A stretch of 37,441 nucleotides of DNA from Streptomyces sp. (GTDB lineage Bacteria; Actinomycetota; Actinomycetes; Streptomycetales; Streptomycetaceae), in contig JABFVM010000607.1 of assembly GCA_013362785.1 (NCBI GenBank), positions 1 to 37,441 on the forward strand, written 5' to 3'. Within the stretch, counting starts at the first letter, position 1, and every line of letters starts with the position of its first letter. Of the stretch, positions 7,804-15,749 are shown in pieces. The notes below the pieces were generated by a model. The model saw only the letters and a program-made list of their open reading frames with translations. It was not told where the DNA came from and searched no databases. Position numbers and translations under genes: made by a program.

Positions 7804-7964
7804 GGCCCCCGGCCTGGACCGGAGCACATCCGGGTGAAATCGCGAGCGGCGCCGGGGTGAATTCCGTGCCGCGCTCGCGCCGGGCAGCGGGCCGGACGGC
7901 GTCCCCGTGCCTCCATGATGCCTCCATGACCTGCGTCGGTACGCTCATCACTCCGGGAGACCTC

Positions 7965-8063
7965 ATGTCGCAGACGACCGCTCAGCTCGTCGGGGCCCTC
8001 GTCTCGCTCGCCGGACTCGGCGCCCTGGCAGTGGCCAGCCTGCGCAGCTTCACCCGCCGTTGA
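7965..8063 (+). CDS. Possible 32-residue single-helix membrane peptide
   Basis: ATG at 7965 follows GGGAGA at good Shine-Dalgarno spacing. The peptide starts MSQTTAQLVGALVSLAGLGA and continues LAVASLRSFTRR. It has one continuous hydrophobic helix of about 20 residues followed by a basic tail, as expected for a small membrane peptide with a cytosolic C-terminus. The stop is TGA at 8061-8063. It lies between the divergent permease and trkA genes, so a role in potassium transport is possible but unproven. Conservation in related genomes would decide whether it is real. Confidence 0.45.
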   Translation: MSQTTAQLVGALVSLAGLGALAVASLRSFTRR

Positions 8064-8247
8064 GGGGGCGAACGGCAGGACCCGACTCCCCGGTCGGTGT
8101 GTCGGAGCCGAAGGTTACGGTGGACCGAGGCACACGCGAGTCCACGATCCGTACCGCGAGGGATCATCCCCGGCATTCCCCGGCATGATGTTGCCCAGCG
8201 GTCCGCGACCGGCCCGCGCCTGTTGCCCGGCGAACCGAGAGAAGGTT

Positions 8248-8298
8248 ATGAGCACCACGTTCACGCAAGTCAGACGCCTCACGAGGAGTGCGGGGTAA
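8248..8298 (+). CDS. Possible 16-codon leader ORF before trkA
   Basis: ATG at 8248 opens MSTTFTQVRRLTRSAG and ends at TAA 8296-8298, only four bases before the GTG of the first trkA gene. GAGAGAAGG precedes the ATG, although the AAGG part is very close to it. The ORF contains AGA and AGG, both rare arginine codons in Streptomyces. The ribosome-binding region of trkA lies inside it, so translation of the leader could couple to, or control, trkA translation. Confidence 0.35.
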   Translation: MSTTFTQVRRLTRSAG

Positions 8299-8302
8299 GG
8301 CC

Positions 8303-8974
8303 GTGCACATCGTCATCATGGGTTGCGGAAGGGTGGGCTCCGCTCTTGCCCAGACCCTGGAGCAACAAGGGCATACGGTCGCGGTGATCGACCAGGACCC
8401 CACCGCGTTCCGCCGGCTGGGCCCCGGCTTCGGCGGCCGTCGGGTCACCGGCATCGGCTTCGACCAGGACACCCTGCGCGAGGCCGGCATCGAGGAGGCG
8501 GGCGCCTTCGCCGCCGTCTCCAGCGGCGACAACTCGAACATCATCTCCGCCCGCGTGGCCCGCGAGATGTTCGGCGTGGAGAACGTCGCGGCGCGTATCT
8601 ACGACCCCCGCCGCGCCGAGGTCTACCAGCGCCTCGGCATCCCCACCGTGGCCACGGTCCGCTGGACGGCCGACCAGATGCTGCGCCGGCTGCTGCCCTC
8701 GGGCGCCGAGCCGCTGTGGCGGGACCCCACCGGCGGCGTCCAGCTCGCCGAGGTGCACGCGTCCGCCGACTGGGTGGGCCACAAGATCAGCAGGCTGCAG
8801 GAGGAGACCGGCGTCCGGGTCGCGTTCCTCACCCGCCTCGGCGAGGCGATCCTGCCCACGTCGCAGACGGTGCTGCAGGAGGGCGACCTGGTGCACGTGA
8901 TGATGCGCACCGACGAGGTCGACAAGGTCGAGGCGTCCTTCGCCAAGGGTCCCGAAGAGGAGGGCGGTCACTGA
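8303..8974 (+). CDS. trkA: TrkA-family potassium uptake regulator (CeoB-like)
   Basis: This 223-residue cytosolic protein has an RCK/TrkA N-terminal Rossmann domain with the nucleotide motif GCGRVGSALAQTLEQQGH and a following acidic VIDQD (residues 6-34), and a TrkA C-terminal domain from about residue 140 (HASADWVGHKIS, then LQEGDLVHVMM). Such proteins bind NAD(H) or ATP and gate membrane potassium transporters. The mycobacterial counterparts are CeoB and CeoC. GTG at 8303 is chosen over GTG at 8288 because the mature fold begins HIVIMGCG and GGGG lies seven bases upstream. It overlaps the next trkA gene by one base, and no TrkH or TrkG channel gene is adjacent. The likely membrane partner is the divergent KimA-like permease, which is inference. 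Confidence 0.9.
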   Translation: MHIVIMGCGRVGSALAQTLEQQGHTVAVIDQDPTAFRRLGPGFGGRRVTGIGFDQDTLREAGIEEAGAFAAVSSGDNSNIISARVAREMFGVENVAARIYDPRRAEVYQRLGIPTVATVRWTADQMLRRLLPSGAEPLWRDPTGGVQLAEVHASADWVGHKISRLQEETGVRVAFLTRLGEAILPTSQTVLQEGDLVHVMMRTDEVDKVEASFAKGPEEEGGH

Positions 8975-9651
8975 TGAGGGTCGCCATTGCCGGTGCCGGC
9001 GCGGTGGGCCGCTCCATCGCGGGCGAACTGCTGGAGAACGGCCATGAGGTCCTGCTCGTCGACAAGGCGCCGACCGCCATCTCGGTCGAGCGGGTCCCGC
9101 AGGCGGAGTGGCTGCTGGCCGACGCCTGCGAGATCACGTCCCTGGACGAGGCGGCGCTGCAGCGCTGCAACGTGGTGATCGCGGCCACGGGTGACGACAA
9201 GGTCAACCTGGTGGTCTCGCTCCTGGCGAAGACGGAGTACGGCGTTCCGCGCGTCGTCGCCCGAGTGAACAACCCCAAGAACGAGTGGCTGTTCAACGAG
9301 TCCTGGGGCGTGGACGTCGCGGTGTCGACCCCCCGTCTGATGTCGGCCCTGGTCGAGGAAGCGGTCTCGGTCGGCGACCTGGTCCGTCTCCTGCGCTTCA
9401 GCCACGGCGACGCCAACCTCGTCGAGCTGACCCTCCCGGAGGAGTCGGCCCTGGCCGGCACCCAGGTCGGCGACGTGGAATGGCCGCAGGACACGTCCCT
9501 GGTGACGATCATCCGCGGCACCCGGGTCCTCACCCCGTCCCGGGAGGACTCCCTGGAAGCGGGCGACGAACTGCTGTTCGTGGCCGCACAGGCCAGGGAG
9601 GAGCAGCTGGAGGACCTCCTGTCGGTCCGCCGCGAGGACACGACGGACTGA
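8974..9651 (+). CDS. trkA: TrkA-family potassium uptake regulator (CeoC-like)
   Basis: This 225-residue protein is a paralogue of the preceding gene. The nucleotide motif is GAGAVGRSIAGELLENGHEV followed by LLVD, and the TrkA C-terminal domain has ALAGTQVGDVEWP and LEAGDELLFVAA. Its ATG overlaps the stop of the upstream gene (TGATG), so the two are translationally coupled and probably form a hetero-oligomeric gating ring. The second copy carries STPRLMSALVEEAVSVGDLV where the first carries a different linker, so the two are not recent duplicates. A strong terminator hairpin follows at 9673. Confidence 0.9.
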   Translation: MRVAIAGAGAVGRSIAGELLENGHEVLLVDKAPTAISVERVPQAEWLLADACEITSLDEAALQRCNVVIAATGDDKVNLVVSLLAKTEYGVPRVVARVNNPKNEWLFNESWGVDVAVSTPRLMSALVEEAVSVGDLVRLLRFSHGDANLVELTLPEESALAGTQVGDVEWPQDTSLVTIIRGTRVLTPSREDSLEAGDELLFVAAQAREEQLEDLLSVRREDTTD

Positions 9652-9672
9652 CCTCCTCCGGTCCTACGACGA

Positions 9673-9706
9673 CGAAGGGCGCCCTGCGTTCGCAGGGCGC
9701 CCTTCG
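9673..9706. terminator. Strong bidirectional terminator hairpin
   Basis: A perfect 16-bp stem (cgaagggcgccctgcg and its complement) closes a minimal TT loop at 9689-9690. It lies between the convergent trkA pair and the DUF3159 gene and can serve both transcripts. Confidence 0.8.
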
Positions 9707-9756
9707 CATGGCGCGTGGTGTACAGCCGACGTCGGCCGCAGCACCGAGCCGGGCGT

Positions 9757-10482
9757 CTACTCGGCCGAACCGGCGGCAGCCTCCCGCTCCGCCTTCTCCG
9801 CCGCCTCCATCTCCGCGAACACGTCGATCGGCGCCGGCGCCTTCGCCAGGAACACCCACGTGAGCCACACGGCCAGCAGGAACGGCGGAATCTTCAGCGC
9901 GACGAGCACCCAGCCCAGCTGTGTGGTGTCGGCCCACCAGTACAGCGGGAAGAGAATCGCGCACTTGGCGAGCAGGATCAGCCCCCACGCCCAACTGGCC
10001 TTCGCGTAAGCCTTCTTGCGCCCGGGATTGCGCTTGCGCCAGGAGAGGTTCTCCTTGAACACCGGCCCGAGGATCAGGCCGATCAACGGCACTCCGCACA
10101 GCGTCGTGATGATGTACGCCAGTCCCAGCCCCAGCGTGTACAGCATGCCCGGCAGATAGAAGTCCTTCGCGTTGCCGGTCATCATCGCGAACACGACACC
10201 GAAGGCGACGCCGAAGACACCGCTGAACGCGTGCTTGACGGTGTCCCGCATCGCCAGGCGCACGACCACGAGCACCAGGGAGACCACCAGTGCGGCGATC
10301 GCCGACAGGTGGAGATCCTTGTTGATCGTGTAGATGGTGACGAAGAGCAGCCCCGGCAGCACGGTCTCGATCATGCCGCGCATGCCACCGAACGCCTCGA
10401 ACAGCGCGGCCTCGGTCACCGCCCGGGCATCGCGCTCGGCGTCTGCGGTGGTGTCTTCGGTCGGCTTGTCGAGCGACGTCAC
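9757..10482 (-). CDS. DUF3159 family membrane protein
   Basis: This 241-residue protein has several hydrophobic helices. Its N-terminus is TEAALFEAFGGMRGMIETVL, followed by helices at about residues 40-60, 62-78, 85-103 and 110-150, then a basic loop (WRKRNPGRKKAYAKASWAWG) and two further helices. It fits DUF3159, an actinobacterial membrane family found next to ceoBC in mycobacteria. GTG at 10482 is three bases after the stop of the OB-fold gene, with GGGAG inside the end of that gene, so the pair forms an operon. The function is unknown. Its place among potassium genes suggests, but does not prove, a link. Confidence 0.85.
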   Translation of the reverse strand: MTSLDKPTEDTTADAERDARAVTEAALFEAFGGMRGMIETVLPGLLFVTIYTINKDLHLSAIAALVVSLVLVVVRLAMRDTVKHAFSGVFGVAFGVVFAMMTGNAKDFYLPGMLYTLGLGLAYIITTLCGVPLIGLILGPVFKENLSWRKRNPGRKKAYAKASWAWGLILLAKCAILFPLYWWADTTQLGWVLVALKIPPFLLAVWLTWVFLAKAPAPIDVFAEMEAAEKAEREAAAGSAE

Positions 10483-10485
10483 CGG

Positions 10486-10884
10486 CTACTCCCGTCCAAG
10501 GGGTCTCAGTTCGTATTTCGGGTTGAACAGCACCCGGCGGCCTCTGCTCATGGAGATCCGGCCCGATGCGATCAGCCGGCGCCCCGGCTCTATGCCGACG
10601 ATGGAGCGTCTGCCGAGCCACACCACGTCCAGGGCGGCGGAGCCGTCGAACAGCTCGGCCTCCAGGGCCGGGACTCCCGCACGCGGCCGCAGGGTGACCG
10701 TGCGCAAGGTACCAGTAACCGTCACTATCTGTCGGTCACGGCAGTCACCGATCCTGATGCATCCGGCCGTCTCGGCGTCCTCACGCAGCTCCTCGGACTC
10801 CAGGTCCTCCTGCGACGAGGAGAGCCGGTCGAGCATGCGCCGGAACCGGCCCACCGACTTTTCGGAACGAGGAACAGCACTCAT
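10486..10884 (-). CDS. OB-fold nucleic-acid-binding domain protein
   Basis: This 132-residue protein has a helical basic N-terminus (KSVGRFRRMLDRLSSSQEDL), a CIRIGDCRDRQIVTVTGTL beginning of an OB fold, and beta strands ELFDGSAALDVVWLGRR and PGRRLIASGRI. It resembles the anticodon-binding type OB fold of lysyl-tRNA synthetase and RecG. Start ATG at 10884 is preceded seven bases upstream by TAGGCT without a ribosome-binding site, so the mRNA is probably leaderless. It precedes DUF3159 by three bases. A counterpart sits in the same place in mycobacteria. Whether it binds DNA or RNA is unknown. Confidence 0.85.
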   Translation of the reverse strand: MSAVPRSEKSVGRFRRMLDRLSSSQEDLESEELREDAETAGCIRIGDCRDRQIVTVTGTLRTVTLRPRAGVPALEAELFDGSAALDVVWLGRRSIVGIEPGRRLIASGRISMSRGRRVLFNPKYELRPLGRE

Positions 10885-10891
10885 GACTTGA

Positions 10892-10897
10892 AGCCTA
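10892..10897 (-). promoter_or_regulatory. Candidate -10 box of a leaderless promoter for the OB-fold gene
   Basis: On the minus strand TAGGCT lies seven bases before the ATG at 10884, with no Shine-Dalgarno sequence between. This would allow the OB-fold/DUF3159 pair to be transcribed separately from kdpDE upstream. Confidence 0.45.
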
Positions 10898-10961
10898 CCG
10901 GGGTGCACCGACACCGTCGTACCCGCGGTTCCAGCCCCTGAACCGGCCCCGTCTGACCTGC

Positions 10962-11645
10962 TCACTTCTCGAACCGGTACCCCATCCCCGGCTCGGTGAC
11001 GAAGTGCTTGGGATGCGACGGATCCGCCTCCAGCTTCCTGCGCAGCTGGGCCATGTACACCCGCAGATAGTTCGTCTCCGTCCCGTACGACGGCCCCCAC
11101 ACCTCCTGCAACAGCTGCTTCTGGCTGACGAGGCGTCCCGTGTTGCGTACGAGCACCTCCAGCAGATGCCATTCGGTGGGGGTGAGCCGTACGTCCTTCC
11201 CGCCCCGGTTGACCTTCTTCGCGGCCAGGTCGACGGTGAACTCCTCGGTCTCCACCATCACGTCGTCCTCGCCGCCCCCGGTGGGTTCGGCCCGGCGGAC
11301 GGCGGCCCGCAGCCGGGCCAGCAGCTCGTCCATGCCGAAGGGCTTGGTGACGTAGTCGTCGGCGCCCGCGTCGAGCGCCTCGACCTTCTCGTCGGAGGAG
11401 TGCCGGGCGGACAGCACCAGGATCGGCACCCGGGTCCAGCCGCGCAGCCCCCGGATCACCTCGACGCCGTCCATGTCGGGCAGACCGAGGTCGAGGACGA
11501 CCACGTCGGGGTGGCGGGCGGCGGCGAGTTCGAGGGCGGTGGCCCCGTCGTGGGCCGCGTCGACCTCGTACTTGCGGGCCTTGAGGTTGATCACGAGGGC
11601 ACGCACGATCTGCGGCTCGTCGTCGATCACCAGCACCCGGGTCAT
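10962..11645 (-). CDS. kdpE: OmpR-family response regulator KdpE
   Basis: This 227-residue protein has a receiver domain with acidic pocket VIDDE, phospho-acceptor Asp52 in VVVLDLGLPDMDG, and DDYVTKPFG carrying the conserved Lys. It is followed by an OmpR/PhoB winged helix (LTPTEWHLLEVLVRNTGRLV, then NYLRVYMAQLRRKLE and EPGMGYRF). The ATG overlaps the stop of the kdpD gene by four bases (ATGA). KdpE normally activates kdpFABC at low potassium, but those genes are not in this window, so it acts in trans or on other potassium genes nearby. The assignment to KdpE rests on both its sequence and its pairing with KdpD. Confidence 0.93.
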   Translation of the reverse strand: MTRVLVIDDEPQIVRALVINLKARKYEVDAAHDGATALELAAARHPDVVVLDLGLPDMDGVEVIRGLRGWTRVPILVLSARHSSDEKVEALDAGADDYVTKPFGMDELLARLRAAVRRAEPTGGGEDDVMVETEEFTVDLAAKKVNRGGKDVRLTPTEWHLLEVLVRNTGRLVSQKQLLQEVWGPSYGTETNYLRVYMAQLRRKLEADPSHPKHFVTEPGMGYRFEK

Positions 11646-14335
11646 GTGGTCTGCCTTTCGGGTCGTACGGAGTGAGGGGCCTCGTCGGGGTGAGGAGGCC
11701 CGTCGGAGCGGCGGGGCTCCCCGGCGCGGGAAGCCTCTCCGGTGTGCGGGGCGTCCCCGGAGTGAGAGGGCTCCCCCGGACCGGGAGGTTCCCCGCCCCG
11801 AACAACCGCTGCCGCCACCCCAGCCGGCGCCGCCGCTGCCGCCGCCCGCAGCGTGAGCACCATGGTGAGCCCCCCGCCAGGTGTGTCCTCCGCGTTGAGG
11901 GTGCCGCCCATCGCCTCGGCGAAGCCGCGTGCGACCGCGAGCCCGAGCCCGACACCGGCCCCGCGCGGGGCGTCGCCGTAGCGCTGGAAGGGGGCGAAGA
12001 TGCGTTCCTTGGCCTCGTCGGGGACGCCCGGCCCGCGGTCGACCACCCGCACCTCGACCCGGTCCGCGATGGCGCTCGCGGCGACGAGGACGGTGCTGTC
12101 GTCCCGGCTGTACTTGACGGCGTTCTCGACCAGGTTGGCCACCGACCGCTCCAGCAGCCCCGGATCCACGGCGACCATGGGCAGCGTCTCCGGAATGTCC
12201 AGCTCCACGCTGTCCTCCGGCACCCCGCCGAGCGCCATCGGCACCACCTCGTCGAGGTCGATGTCGCGGATGAGCGGCGTGACCGTGCCGGTCTGGAGGC
12301 GGGACATGTCGAGGAGGTTCCCGACGAGATGGTCGAGCCGGTCGGCGCCCTCCTCGATGCCCTCAAGGAGCTCCGCCTCGTCCTCCTCGGACCAGGCCAC
12401 GTCGTCGGACCTGAGCGAGGAGACGGACGCCTTGATGCCTGCCAGAGGGGTACGGAGGTCGTGGCTGACGGCGGCGAGCAGCGCCGTACGGATGCGGTTG
12501 CCCTCGGCGAGTTCCTTGGCCTGGTCGGCCTCGCGCTGGAGGCGCTGGCGGTCCAGGACGACGGCGGACTGCGCGGCGAAGGCGGCCAGGACGCGGCGGT
12601 CCTCGGCGGGCAGGACCCGGCCGGTCAGCGCGAGCGCCATGTGGTCGCCGACCGGCACGTCCACGTCGGCGTCCTCCGGCCGCACCGGTGAGCGGCCCGT
12701 GCCGACGCTGCCCGCGCAGGTCCACGGGTCGACGTCGCTCTCCCGCTCCAGCAGGGCCGCCGACTCCATGCCGAAGGTCTCGCGGACCCGCTCCAGGAGT
12801 TCCTCCAGGCCGGTCTCGCCGCGCAGCACGTTGCCGGCGAGGAAGGAGAGGATCTCCGACTCGGCGCGCAGCCGGTTCGCCTGGTCGGTGCGGCGGGCGG
12901 CGAGGTCGACGACGGAGGCGACCGCCACCGCCACGAACACGAAGATCACGAGGGCGAGCAGGTTCTTCGGGTCGGCGATCGTGAACCGGTGCACCGGCTC
13001 CGTGAAGAACCAGTTGATCAGGACCGAGCAGACGGCCGCCGAGGCCAGTGCCGGGAAGAGCCCGCCGAGCAGGGCCGCCGCCACCGTCAGGGTCAGGAAC
13101 AGCAGCATGTCGTTGGCGAGACCGAGGTCGGCGTCGACGTGGGTGAGCAGCAGGGTGAGCAGCGCCGGGCCGCCGACGCCGACCAGCCGGCCCCAGAGGA
13201 TCCTGGAGCGGCCGAGGCGTGCTCTGCGGGCCACGGGCAGTCCGCGCCCCTTGGCGGCCTCCTCGTGCGTGACGATGTGCACGTCCAGGTCGGGGCCGGA
13301 GTCCCGGGCCACCGTGACGCCCACGCCGGGTCCGAGGACGTACTGCCAGCTCTTGCGGCGTGAGGAGCCGAGCACTATCTGGGTGGCGTTCGCCCCGCGC
13401 GCGAAGTCCAGCAGTGCCGCCGGGATGTCGTCGCCGACCACGTGGTGGAAGGTGCCGCCGAGGTCCTCGACGAGGGTGCGCTGGACGGCGAGTTCCTTGG
13501 GTGAGGCGGAGGTCAGCCCGTCGCTGCGGGCGATGTAGACGGCGAGCACCTCGCCGCCGGCGCCCTTCTCGGCGAGGCGGGCGGCCCGCCGGATCAGCGT
13601 CCGGCCCTCGGGACCGCCGGTCAGCCCGACCACGATCCGCTCCCGCGAACCCCAGATCTTCGACACCCGGTGATCACGGCGGTACTGCTTCAGGTACTCG
13701 TCGACCCGGTCCGCGACCCACAGCAGCGCCAGCTCCCGCAGCGCGGTGAGGTTGCCGGGCCGGAAGTAGTTCGACAGGGCCGCGTCGACCTTGTCCGGCT
13801 GGTAGATGTTGCCGTGCGCCATCCGCCGGCGCAGCGCCTGGGGCGACATGTCGACAAGCTCGATCTGGTCGGCCCGGCGCACCACCTCGTCCGGCACCGT
13901 CTCCTGCTGCCGTACGCCGGTGATCGACTCGACGACGTCCCCCAGCGACTCCAGGTGCTGGATGTTGACGGTCGATATGACGTCGATCCCAGCCGCCAGC
14001 AGTTCCTCCACGTCCTGCCAGCGCTTGGCGTTGCGGGAGCCCGGGATGTTGGTGTGGGCGAGCTCGTCGACGAGGGCCACCTGCGGGCGTCTGGCCAGGA
14101 CGGCGTCCACGTCCATCTCCGTGAAGGCGCCGCCGCGGTACTCCAAGGCCCTGCGCCGCACCTGCTCCAGCCCGTGCAGCATCACCTCGGTGCGCGGCCG
14201 GCCGTGGTGCTCCACGAAGGCGACCACGCAGTCGGTGCCGCGCTCGGCACGGCGGTGGGCCTCGGACAGCATCGCGTACGTCTTGCCGACGCCCGGTGCC
14301 GCACCGAGGTAGATCCGAAGCTTGCCGCGTCCCAT
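11642..14335 (-). CDS. kdpD: Sensor histidine kinase KdpD
   Basis: This 897-residue protein has the full KdpD layout. The N-terminal KdpD domain has a Walker A motif (GAAPGVGKT, residues 11-19) and VDELAHTN. A universal-stress-protein-like domain follows at about 230-355, four membrane helices at about 380-475, a GAF-type domain at about 490-595, the H-box AAVSHDLRTPLAG with His625, and a catalytic ATPase domain with NAVKYS and GVGLGLAV. It senses potassium status and controls KdpE. The ATG at 14335 is preferred over 14344 because GGGG precedes it. The C-terminus ends in an Ala-rich and Pro/Gly/His-rich tail (about residues 830-897, with recurring GEP, GEA, GDAPH words) that is absent from ordinary KdpD. 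No kdpFABC genes lie upstream. Confidence 0.95.
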   Translation of the reverse strand: MGRGKLRIYLGAAPGVGKTYAMLSEAHRRAERGTDCVVAFVEHHGRPRTEVMLHGLEQVRRRALEYRGGAFTEMDVDAVLARRPQVALVDELAHTNIPGSRNAKRWQDVEELLAAGIDVISTVNIQHLESLGDVVESITGVRQQETVPDEVVRRADQIELVDMSPQALRRRMAHGNIYQPDKVDAALSNYFRPGNLTALRELALLWVADRVDEYLKQYRRDHRVSKIWGSRERIVVGLTGGPEGRTLIRRAARLAEKGAGGEVLAVYIARSDGLTSASPKELAVQRTLVEDLGGTFHHVVGDDIPAALLDFARGANATQIVLGSSRRKSWQYVLGPGVGVTVARDSGPDLDVHIVTHEEAAKGRGLPVARRARLGRSRILWGRLVGVGGPALLTLLLTHVDADLGLANDMLLFLTLTVAAALLGGLFPALASAAVCSVLINWFFTEPVHRFTIADPKNLLALVIFVFVAVAVASVVDLAARRTDQANRLRAESEILSFLAGNVLRGETGLEELLERVRETFGMESAALLERESDVDPWTCAGSVGTGRSPVRPEDADVDVPVGDHMALALTGRVLPAEDRRVLAAFAAQSAVVLDRQRLQREADQAKELAEGNRIRTALLAAVSHDLRTPLAGIKASVSSLRSDDVAWSEEDEAELLEGIEEGADRLDHLVGNLLDMSRLQTGTVTPLIRDIDLDEVVPMALGGVPEDSVELDIPETLPMVAVDPGLLERSVANLVENAVKYSRDDSTVLVAASAIADRVEVRVVDRGPGVPDEAKERIFAPFQRYGDAPRGAGVGLGLAVARGFAEAMGGTLNAEDTPGGGLTMVLTLRAAAAAAPAGVAAAVVRGGEPPGPGEPSHSGDAPHTGEASRAGEPRRSDGPPHPDEAPHSVRPERQTT

Positions 14336-14468
14336 GGTCCCCATTGTGTTCTTGCCGCTGCTGCCTACGCAGCGTCGACCTTACGGCCAATAATCGCGAC
14401 AAAAGGGGCCCGGTGCGGCGGCGGGAGCGTCTTTGACGCAACCCTGACGCTGCCGCCGCCATTAAGTC

Positions 14469-15635
14469 TCAGCTGGGGTTGTCGCCGTGGGTGAGGGTCT
14501 CCCACGCGACGAAGAGGTTGTTGCTGCCGGCCGGCCGGCCCCGCTGGTTGAGCGTCGCGGTGTTGGTCATGACATGGCCGAGCCGGTTTGCCAGGGCGTT
14601 GTGCCCGACCTCGGTGACCGGGCCGAGCCCGAGCTTCAGGGAGCCGCCGCACAGCCAGCCGGGCGCGGCCGCCCCGAGCTCGTACTTGGCCTGGAACCCG
14701 AGCGCGTGCCGCAGCCGCTCGCCGACGTCCGTGCCGTACAGGTCCTGCCCCTGGATCCGGCTGGTCTCCGCGACGTGGGAGATCGCGGAGATGCCGTACC
14801 CGGTGTGGGTGAGGTCGCGGCAGGTCTCCTGGGTGAGGCCGGTGACGAAAGTGCCCTGCCCCTGCCAGTACTTGACGATCTTGTCCCGGGTGTCGAGGTG
14901 CTGGCTCGGCACGGTCCTGGGCAGGTCGCCGTCGGAGGACAGGTAGACGTAGGCGGCGGCGCGGGTGCGGAACTTCGCCATGGCCTTGTCGTACGACGCC
15001 TTGTCCTCCAGGAAGACGGAGATGCCGACGGCGGCCTCCATCATCGACAGCTCCCAGTTGCCGTTGGAGTTCGAGCCGCCCACGATCTCGGGCAGATAGA
15101 CGGTGCGGAGCATGGTGGCGAAGCGGCCGGAGTTCGCCCAGTTCCCGGTGTACGTGTACTTGATGATCTCGGCGGCGCGGGGCCAGGAGGAGCCGGCCCA
15201 GCCGGTCTGCAGGGGCGCGTTGCTGTTGGTGTGGTCCTTGATCACCGCGGACCAGGCGTCCATCAGCGCGATGGCCTTCTTCGCGTACCGCTCGTCGCGG
15301 GTGACGTACCAGGCGAGGGCCTGGGTGTAGGCGGCGATCGCGTCCTCGCGCTCGTCGGTGCAGCCGTGGTTGGGGTTCGAGTACGAGCCGCACTCGACGA
15401 CCGCGCGGGGCTTGGGTGTGCGGTTCAGATCGGCGTACTTGCTCGCCATCATCCGGTCGAAGGCACCCTTCCAGGGCTGGGCGCCGGCGTCGACCTTGGA
15501 GCGGGCGAAGTCCAACTGCCCCTTGGAGACGGTGACTCCGGGGTGAACGAAGGTGGCGGGTGCGCCGTCGGCGGGCCAGGCGAGGACACCGGCGACGAGG
15601 GCGGCCGCGGCCGCGAGCAGAGCGGTTCTGCGCAT
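14469..15635 (-). CDS. Secreted alginate-lyase-family protein (PF05426-type)
   Basis: This 388-residue protein has a Sec-type signal peptide (MRR, Ala-rich hydrophobic core, cleavage near ADGA). The mature part is an alpha/alpha-toroid lyase of the alginate_lyase family: YTQALAWYVTRDERYAKKAI, TGWAGSSWPRAAEIIKYTY, SNSNGNWELSMMEAAVGISV and the C-terminal NALANRLGHVMTN. Asn, His and Tyr residues of the usual active site can be placed in NGNWE and HTGYG. It should cleave a uronic-acid polysaccharide outside the cell by beta-elimination. Alginate itself is not certain, since related enzymes act on other polyuronates. It is flanked by kdpD and by the dut operon terminator, so it is probably transcribed alone. 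GGAAGG precedes the ATG at a rather long spacing. Confidence 0.85.
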   Translation of the reverse strand: MRRTALLAAAAALVAGVLAWPADGAPATFVHPGVTVSKGQLDFARSKVDAGAQPWKGAFDRMMASKYADLNRTPKPRAVVECGSYSNPNHGCTDEREDAIAAYTQALAWYVTRDERYAKKAIALMDAWSAVIKDHTNSNAPLQTGWAGSSWPRAAEIIKYTYTGNWANSGRFATMLRTVYLPEIVGGSNSNGNWELSMMEAAVGISVFLEDKASYDKAMAKFRTRAAAYVYLSSDGDLPRTVPSQHLDTRDKIVKYWQGQGTFVTGLTQETCRDLTHTGYGISAISHVAETSRIQGQDLYGTDVGERLRHALGFQAKYELGAAAPGWLCGGSLKLGLGPVTEVGHNALANRLGHVMTNTATLNQRGRPAGSNNLFVAWETLTHGDNPS

Positions 15636-15651
15636 GCGTGGGGGGCCTTCC

Positions 15652-15686
15652 GTTCTCGTATATGAACGCGAAGCGCCTTTATGAAC
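15652..15686. promoter_or_regulatory. Candidate operator upstream of the alginate-lyase-family gene
   Basis: GTTC and GAAC face each other at 15652-15655 and 15664-15667 (GTTCTCGTATATGAAC), and the word TATGAAC recurs at 15661-15667 and 15680-15686, 19 bases apart. The site lies 17-51 bases upstream of the start codon, in AT-richer sequence than its surroundings. It could be the binding site of a substrate-responsive repressor; the regulator is not in the window. Confidence 0.35.
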
Positions 15687-15749
15687 AGACGCGTTGGCCG
15701 GAGACGGTAGGTACAGACCAATGCGCCGTCAAGAGTCCACGCATGAGAA

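Larger units (their letters stand above)
7790..8302. other. Divergent control region between permease and trkA genes
   Basis: This region of about 510 bases separates the minus-strand KimA-like gene from the plus-strand TrkA pair. It contains the -10 box of the permease, a possible 32-codon membrane-peptide gene (7965-8063) and a possible 16-codon leader ORF (8248-8298). I looked for the conserved words of the ydaO-type c-di-AMP riboswitch and did not find them. Confidence 0.5.

Noticed and set aside
4341..7804. Long plus-strand open frames antisense to the methyltransferase and permease genes
   Set aside because: Compositions are Arg/Gly/Ala/Asp/His-rich with no domain sense, as expected for shadow frames of GC-rich genes. 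The minus strand has clear family motifs.
7790..8302. ydaO-type c-di-AMP riboswitch before the KimA-like gene
   Set aside because: The conserved words are not visible, and a leaderless start for the permease leaves no room for a leader RNA.
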